Shown: in pieces, positions 6,869 through 9,640 of the stretch | How positions within the stretch are numbered: the stretch's first letter is position 1 | Layout of the letters: every line of letters begins with the position of its first letter | Assembly: GCA_020025735.1 (NCBI GenBank) | Contig: JAHHRP010000070.1 | Location: forward strand, 1 to 9,640 | Origin: Evtepia sp. | GTDB lineage: Bacteria > Bacillota > Clostridia > Oscillospirales > Oscillospiraceae | Direction of reading: 5' to 3' | DNA: 9,640 nucleotides | Notes under the pieces: model-generated | Database searches by the model: none | What the model was told of the DNA's origin: nothing | Seen by the model: only the letters and a program-made list of their open reading frames with translations | Position numbers and translations under genes: made by a program

Positions 6869-6883
6869 AGTGATTTTGTCACT
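6869..6883. promoter_or_regulatory. Small dyad between dfx and the Crp/Fnr gene, possible operator
   Basis: AGTGA-TTTTG-TCACT is a perfect 5-bp inverted repeat with a 5-nt spacer, resembling a Crp-type site (TGTGA-N6-TCACA) one base short. It lies just upstream of the dfx -35. A TGCAAC half-site, as in the 6254-6269 palindrome, lies at 6863-6868 within the -35 region. Confidence 0.35.
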
Positions 6884-6933
6884 TGAACGTAAATTTGAAC
6901 TACTGTGTATTTTCAGACGGAGGATGTTTTTTC

Positions 6934-7584
6934 ATGAACCAAGAGATTTCTTTTTATCCCTTTTTGTCCGAAGAGGAGAAAGAGATGCTGGATTGTTCCA
7001 TGCAGCACCTATCCTGCCGCAAAGGACAGATAGTTCACCGACATGGTGATAGCTGTGTAGGTCTGATTTTTGTGCCAAAGGGGCGGCTGGCCTTTTCTAT
7101 TCTCTCAGAGGAAGGGCGAGAGATTACAGTATTTCGTGTAGAAAAGGGGGCTTCCTGTATTCTTTCTGCAGCCTGTGTTTTGCAGAGTTTGGACTTTGAA
7201 AGTCACATCACAGCCGAAGTGGCCTCTGAGGTTGCTGTTTTGCCAGCACCAGTGCTTTCCCAGCTGATGAATCGGAATCATGATGTAGAGCGGTTGGTGT
7301 ACAAGCAGGCAGTTTTGCAGTATTCTAGTGTACTTCGCACCATGCAGCAGATCATCTTTCTCAGTTTGGAAAAGCGTTTGGCCACATTTTTGCTGGAGGA
7401 AAGTAAACGGCAGAAGGGGTCGTCCTTTTCCTGTACCCATGAGCAGATTGCCCGCTACATAGGTTCTTCGCGGGAGGTGGTCACCCGGATGCTCAATCAG
7501 TTTGCCAGCCGGGGAATTGTGTCTCTGGGGCGGTGTACAGTGACCGTTCTGGATCGGGATGCACTGGAAGATCTTTTGGTGTAA
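6934..7584 (+). CDS. Crp/Fnr-family transcriptional regulator
   Basis: This 216-residue regulator has an N-terminal cyclic-nucleotide-type beta-roll (about 8-110), a dimerisation helix (about 112-155, rich in Leu/Val/Gln) and a C-terminal winged helix-turn-helix. In the HTH, HEQIARYIGSSREVVTRMLN (169-188), the recognition helix carries Ser-Arg-Glu...Arg (R180, E181, R185) as in Crp. The beta-roll pocket reads GASCILSAACVL (73-84) and lacks the GE...R pattern that binds cAMP, so cAMP is unlikely. Seven cysteines are present, but not the N-terminal four-Cys spacing of E. coli Fnr. The ATG at 6934 has GGAGGA 9 nt upstream; a TTG at 6883 has no comparable site. Its position between dfx and the dehydrogenase, with a palindrome before the hydEF operon, suggests a redox-related regulon. 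The signal sensed is unknown. Confidence 0.9.
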   Translation: MNQEISFYPFLSEEEKEMLDCSMQHLSCRKGQIVHRHGDSCVGLIFVPKGRLAFSILSEEGREITVFRVEKGASCILSAACVLQSLDFESHITAEVASEVAVLPAPVLSQLMNRNHDVERLVYKQAVLQYSSVLRTMQQIIFLSLEKRLATFLLEESKRQKGSSFSCTHEQIARYIGSSREVVTRMLNQFASRGIVSLGRCTVTVLDRDALEDLLV

Positions 7585-7604
7585 TGGTATGTATATCGTA
7601 TAAA
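7576..7604 (+). promoter_or_regulatory. Possible own promoter of the alcohol dehydrogenase
   Basis: TTGGTG (7576-7581, overlapping the end of the regulator gene) and TATAAA (7599-7604) are separated by 17 bp. The -35 is weak and the -10 is good. No terminator separates the two genes, so read-through from the regulator is also possible. Confidence 0.45.
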
Positions 7605-7628
7605 ATTGATTGGAGGGAAGGGTGAGGA

Positions 7629-8798
7629 ATGAATCAGGATTTTGAGTTTTATAACCCCACACAGGTGTTTTTTGGCCGCTCTGCGATGGAAAATTTATCT
7701 GGCCTTTTGTCCTTGTATGGGAAGAATGTATTGTTGGCTTATGGCGGTGGGTCGATCCAGCAAAACGGGGTCTATGAACAGGTGATGCAGGTCTTACAGG
7801 CCTGTGGCAAGAAGGTTACGGAGTTTTCGGGGATCATGCCAAATCCCACCTATCAAAAGGTATTGGAAGGGGGAGCGATTGCTCGGTCCTGTGGGGCAGA
7901 TCTCATTCTGGCGGTTGGCGGAGGATCAGTAATCGACTGTGCCAAAGCTGTGTCTATTGCAGCCGTGGAGCGTGGGGATTTATGGACACGCCACTGGTTG
8001 GAGAAGCGGCCGGTAGAGATTCCTCCTATTCCCGTGGGCACAGTGCTGACCATGGTGGGCACTGGCTCAGAGATGGATGGAGATGCGGTGATTACCAATG
8101 AGGAGACAAAGATCAAGACCTCTTGTTGGGACTATTGCCTCTATCCTAAGTTTTCCATTTTGAATCCAGAATACACATATAGTGTACCAGAGTATCAAAT
8201 GGTGTCCGGGATATTTGACACCCTTTCTCATATCATGGAGATTTATTTCAGCCCGGAGGATGAGGACAACATTTCCGACGATTTTGCAGAGGCACTTATG
8301 GGCAACATTATCCGCAGTACTGCTGCTGCACTGAAAGATCCGCAGGACTATACTGCCCGCAGCAATCTTATGTGGGCATCCTCATTGGCATTGAGCGGAT
8401 TGCTGGCACCATCGAAAAAAGAGGATTGGGAAGTGCATCAGATTCAACACCAGCTTGGGGCTTATTATGACTGTGCACATGGCATGGGTCTGGCAGCGAT
8501 TTCACCTGCCTATTATCGGTTGGTTTGCCCCTATGGAGTGCCACGGTTCAAACGGTTTGCAATAAATGTTTGGGGGCTTGATCCAACGGGGAAGAGTGAT
8601 CTGGACGTGGCTATGGCAGGGATTGATGCATTGGCGGCATTCATTCGAGACAGTCATATGACAGCCAACTTGCGGGAGCTTGGCATTCCAGATGACAGTC
8701 TGTTAGAAACAATTTCTTCTACCTGTAATTTACGCCAAGGTGGGTATTATACGCTGACCAGGGAAGATGTTTTGCAAGTCCTGCGAAAGAGTTTTTAA
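7629..8798 (+). CDS. Iron-containing alcohol dehydrogenase, NADPH butanol dehydrogenase/YqhD type
   Basis: This 389-residue cytoplasmic enzyme reduces aldehydes to alcohols (or the reverse), length typical of the family. The N-terminal nucleotide domain has AYGGGSIQQNGVYE (37-50), the GGGS form associated with NADPH use in YqhD/BdhA-type members, and VGGGSVIDCAKAV (96-108). The helical domain carries the metal ligands Asp197 and His201 (DTLSH), His270 (EVHQIQH) and His284 (CAHGMGLA), matching the D-H-H-H set of YqhD with a constant offset of three. The C-terminal half continues through the usual GVPRFKRFA segment. GGAGG lies 12 nt before the ATG, with a second GAGG close to the start. It follows the Crp/Fnr gene by 44 nt. 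Substrate is not readable; butanal or toxic aldehyde reduction are both plausible. Confidence 0.93.
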   Translation: MNQDFEFYNPTQVFFGRSAMENLSGLLSLYGKNVLLAYGGGSIQQNGVYEQVMQVLQACGKKVTEFSGIMPNPTYQKVLEGGAIARSCGADLILAVGGGSVIDCAKAVSIAAVERGDLWTRHWLEKRPVEIPPIPVGTVLTMVGTGSEMDGDAVITNEETKIKTSCWDYCLYPKFSILNPEYTYSVPEYQMVSGIFDTLSHIMEIYFSPEDEDNISDDFAEALMGNIIRSTAAALKDPQDYTARSNLMWASSLALSGLLAPSKKEDWEVHQIQHQLGAYYDCAHGMGLAAISPAYYRLVCPYGVPRFKRFAINVWGLDPTGKSDLDVAMAGIDALAAFIRDSHMTANLRELGIPDDSLLETISSTCNLRQGGYYTLTREDVLQVLRKSF

Positions 8799-8803
8799 GA
8801 ACG

Positions 8804-8849
8804 GCAAAAACGCCAATGCGTAAATTTTGATACGCACTGGCGTTTTTGC
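8804..8849. terminator. Bidirectional terminator between the dehydrogenase and sepF
   Basis: A 19-bp stem with one A-C mismatch (8804-8822 with 8831-8849, core AAAAACGCCA / TGGCGTTTTTG) closes an 8-nt loop. T runs flank the GC core on both strands, so it can end transcripts from both convergent genes. It starts 5 nt after the dehydrogenase stop and 12 nt from the sepF stop. Confidence 0.93.
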
Positions 8850-8861
8850 ACAGAAGACGGA

Positions 8862-9278
8862 TTAAAGAGAAAAATCTTCTTTTTCAATTTGGGCACCTAG
8901 CAAGTCAACAAAGTAAGGAGCAACCATATATACATTGGTTGCTACCTTCATGATATGACCGTTTTCGGTGTAAATGACACCGGAGATAAAATCCAGCAAA
9001 CGGCGAGCGATTTCTCGATCTGTCTGCGCCAAATTCAGCACAACAATTTTCATATCTCGAAGAAGGTCAGCAACTTTGGAAGCATCCTTATACTCCTGAG
9101 GAGAGACAAGAACGATCTGCATGTCAGTGAAACTACGAATGGGCTGTACCCCTTCAGGTTCGTGATCTTCCCACCCGCGGCTGTCCTCCTCATAAGTGGT
9201 GTAGTTATCGTCGTACTCGTAATCTTCGTATAGGTCTTCGTCCTCTGGCTTCCGGCGCAGTGTGCTAAAGAATGACAT
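8862..9278 (-). CDS. sepF: Cell division protein SepF
   Basis: SepF is a membrane-associated FtsZ anchor and bundler at the division septum of Gram-positive bacteria. The 138-residue protein has a short N-terminal segment MSFFSTLRRK, which fits the membrane-binding tail. A long acidic, tyrosine-rich linker (11-43) follows, then the conserved C-terminal domain (about 49-125) with IRSFTDMQIVLVSPQEYKDA, MKIVVLNLAQTDREIARRLL and DFISGVIYTENGHIMKVATN. Gly100 in ISG matches the glycine needed for FtsZ interaction in known SepF. ATG 9278 has GAGGAGG 7 nt upstream; an in-frame ATG at 9341 would add an unrelated basic extension. It is followed by a terminator and has a 267-bp gap upstream, so it looks monocistronic here. 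ylmE/ylmG neighbours are not visible. Confidence 0.96.
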   Translation of the reverse strand: MSFFSTLRRKPEDEDLYEDYEYDDNYTTYEEDSRGWEDHEPEGVQPIRSFTDMQIVLVSPQEYKDASKVADLLRDMKIVVLNLAQTDREIARRLLDFISGVIYTENGHIMKVATNVYMVAPYFVDLLGAQIEKEDFSL

Positions 9279-9333
9279 GTGCCTACCTCCTCTGTATTGA
9301 TATGCTCTCCTGAGAGTGTAGCACCCAAGATAA

Positions 9334-9366
9334 GAGAACATGATGGTTGCTTAAGCGATCGTTCTC
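9334..9366 (-). other. Inverted repeat in the sepF leader
   Basis: GAGAAC (9334-9339) and GTTCTC (9361-9366) form an inverted pair extended by GAT/ATC across a 2-nt bulge, around the self-complementary GCTTAAGC. A smaller CTCT/AGAG hairpin lies at 9305-9316 close to the sepF ribosome binding site. If transcription starts near 9403, both are in the 5' untranslated region. No known motif was recognised. Confidence 0.35.
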
Positions 9367-9409
9367 ATGATACTACAAAAAGGGATAGATTTCAAGAGTT
9401 TCGTGGAAT

Positions 9410-9439
9410 ATTATGCGTGTAATTGTAACTATTTTTCAA
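9410..9439 (-). promoter_or_regulatory. Likely sepF promoter
   Basis: On the minus strand TTGAAA (9439 to 9434) and CATAAT (9415 to 9410) each match five of six consensus bases and are 18 bp apart. The region is AT-rich. Two further TTGACA hexamers lie upstream on the same strand (9476-9471 and 9508-9503), 32 bp apart, but neither has a good -10 at 16-18 bp. This 267-bp gap (9279-9545) holds no other coding sequence that I can support. Confidence 0.5.
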
Positions 9440-9545
9440 CAGATTGAAACGATTTTGTAAATTTTATACTTGTCAAAAAGGCGAATTTTGTAGAAAAAAG
9501 TTTGTCAATCACAACATGTAGTAAAATGGAAGAATACGGAAATAA

Positions 9546-9640
9546 TTACAAGTTGTCTCCATAGCGTTCCAACAGACGATGCATTTCTGCTTCGTCTTTA
9601 TCATCTAGACCATGGGCATTTGCCAGCGATTCTACATGAT
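9546..9640 (-). CDS. C-terminal end of an unidentified protein, cut off by window edge
   Basis: Reading the minus strand from 9638, one frame is open for 30 codons and ends at TAA (9546-9548). The residues include VESLANAHGLDDKDEAEMHR and end LLERYGDNL. The composition is that of a charged, soluble helix and the other two minus frames are broken within this stretch, so I take it as the true end of a gene whose start is outside the window. I do not recognise the family. No clear hairpin terminator follows it. Confidence 0.55.
   Translation of the reverse strand, partial: HVESLANAHGLDDKDEAEMHRLLERYGDNL

Noticed and set aside
6883..6933. TTG start giving a 17-residue extension of the Crp/Fnr regulator
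   Set aside because: The ATG at 6934 has GGAGGA at good spacing; the TTG has no comparable site and the extension is not part of the fold.
9279..9341. ATG extension of SepF
   Set aside because: GAGGAGG precedes the ATG at 9278, and SepF proteins normally begin with the short membrane-binding segment found there.

Overview
This window looks like chromosomal DNA from a strictly anaerobic, low-to-mid GC Gram-positive bacterium of the class Clostridia, probably a gut Oscillospiraceae/Lachnospiraceae-type organism. The evidence is HydF and a HydE-like maturase of [FeFe]-hydrogenase, a desulfoferrodoxin (superoxide reductase), SepF, a lipoprotein-type solute-binding protein, strong AGGAGG-type ribosome binding sites and encoded CCA on the tRNAs. 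No mobile element, CRISPR array or phage gene was seen. The taxonomic call is an inference from gene content.

Layout, left to right. (1) 1-169: the 3' part of tRNA-Gly(GCC), a complete tRNA-Cys(GCA) and an intrinsic terminator. (2) 170-2910, + strand: a leader with a long interrupted inverted repeat, then a two-gene cassette encoding a membrane-anchored SGNH/DHHW (AlgJ/AlgX-like) protein and an MBOAT O-acyltransferase, which together probably O-acetylate an exported polysaccharide. (3) 2919-6269, - strand: a three-gene unit reading solute-binding lipoprotein, HydE-like radical SAM enzyme, HydF GTPase, with a terminator shared at the convergent junction. Its promoter carries a perfect 16-bp palindrome centred at -41.5, the usual class II position for Crp/Fnr activators. 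(4) 6333-6844, - strand: desulfoferrodoxin (superoxide reductase) with its own promoter and terminator. (5) 6934-8798, + strand: a Crp/Fnr-family regulator divergent from dfx, then an NADPH-type iron-containing alcohol dehydrogenase. (6) 8804-9640, - strand: a bidirectional terminator, sepF with a structured leader, and the last 30 codons of an unidentified upstream gene.

The middle of the window reads as a redox module. It holds hydrogenase maturation, superoxide detoxification, a butanol-dehydrogenase-type NADPH alcohol dehydrogenase, and a Crp/Fnr regulator whose likely operator sits in front of the hydrogenase-maturation operon. The wiring between regulator and operator is inferred from position and dyad symmetry only. 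The flanking parts (tRNAs, polysaccharide acetylation cassette, sepF) are unrelated housekeeping or envelope functions.

The most noteworthy points are the well-placed palindrome, the solute-binding protein leading a hydrogenase-maturation operon without permease or ATPase, the divergent HydE-like enzyme, and the unassigned structured leader ahead of the acetylation cassette.
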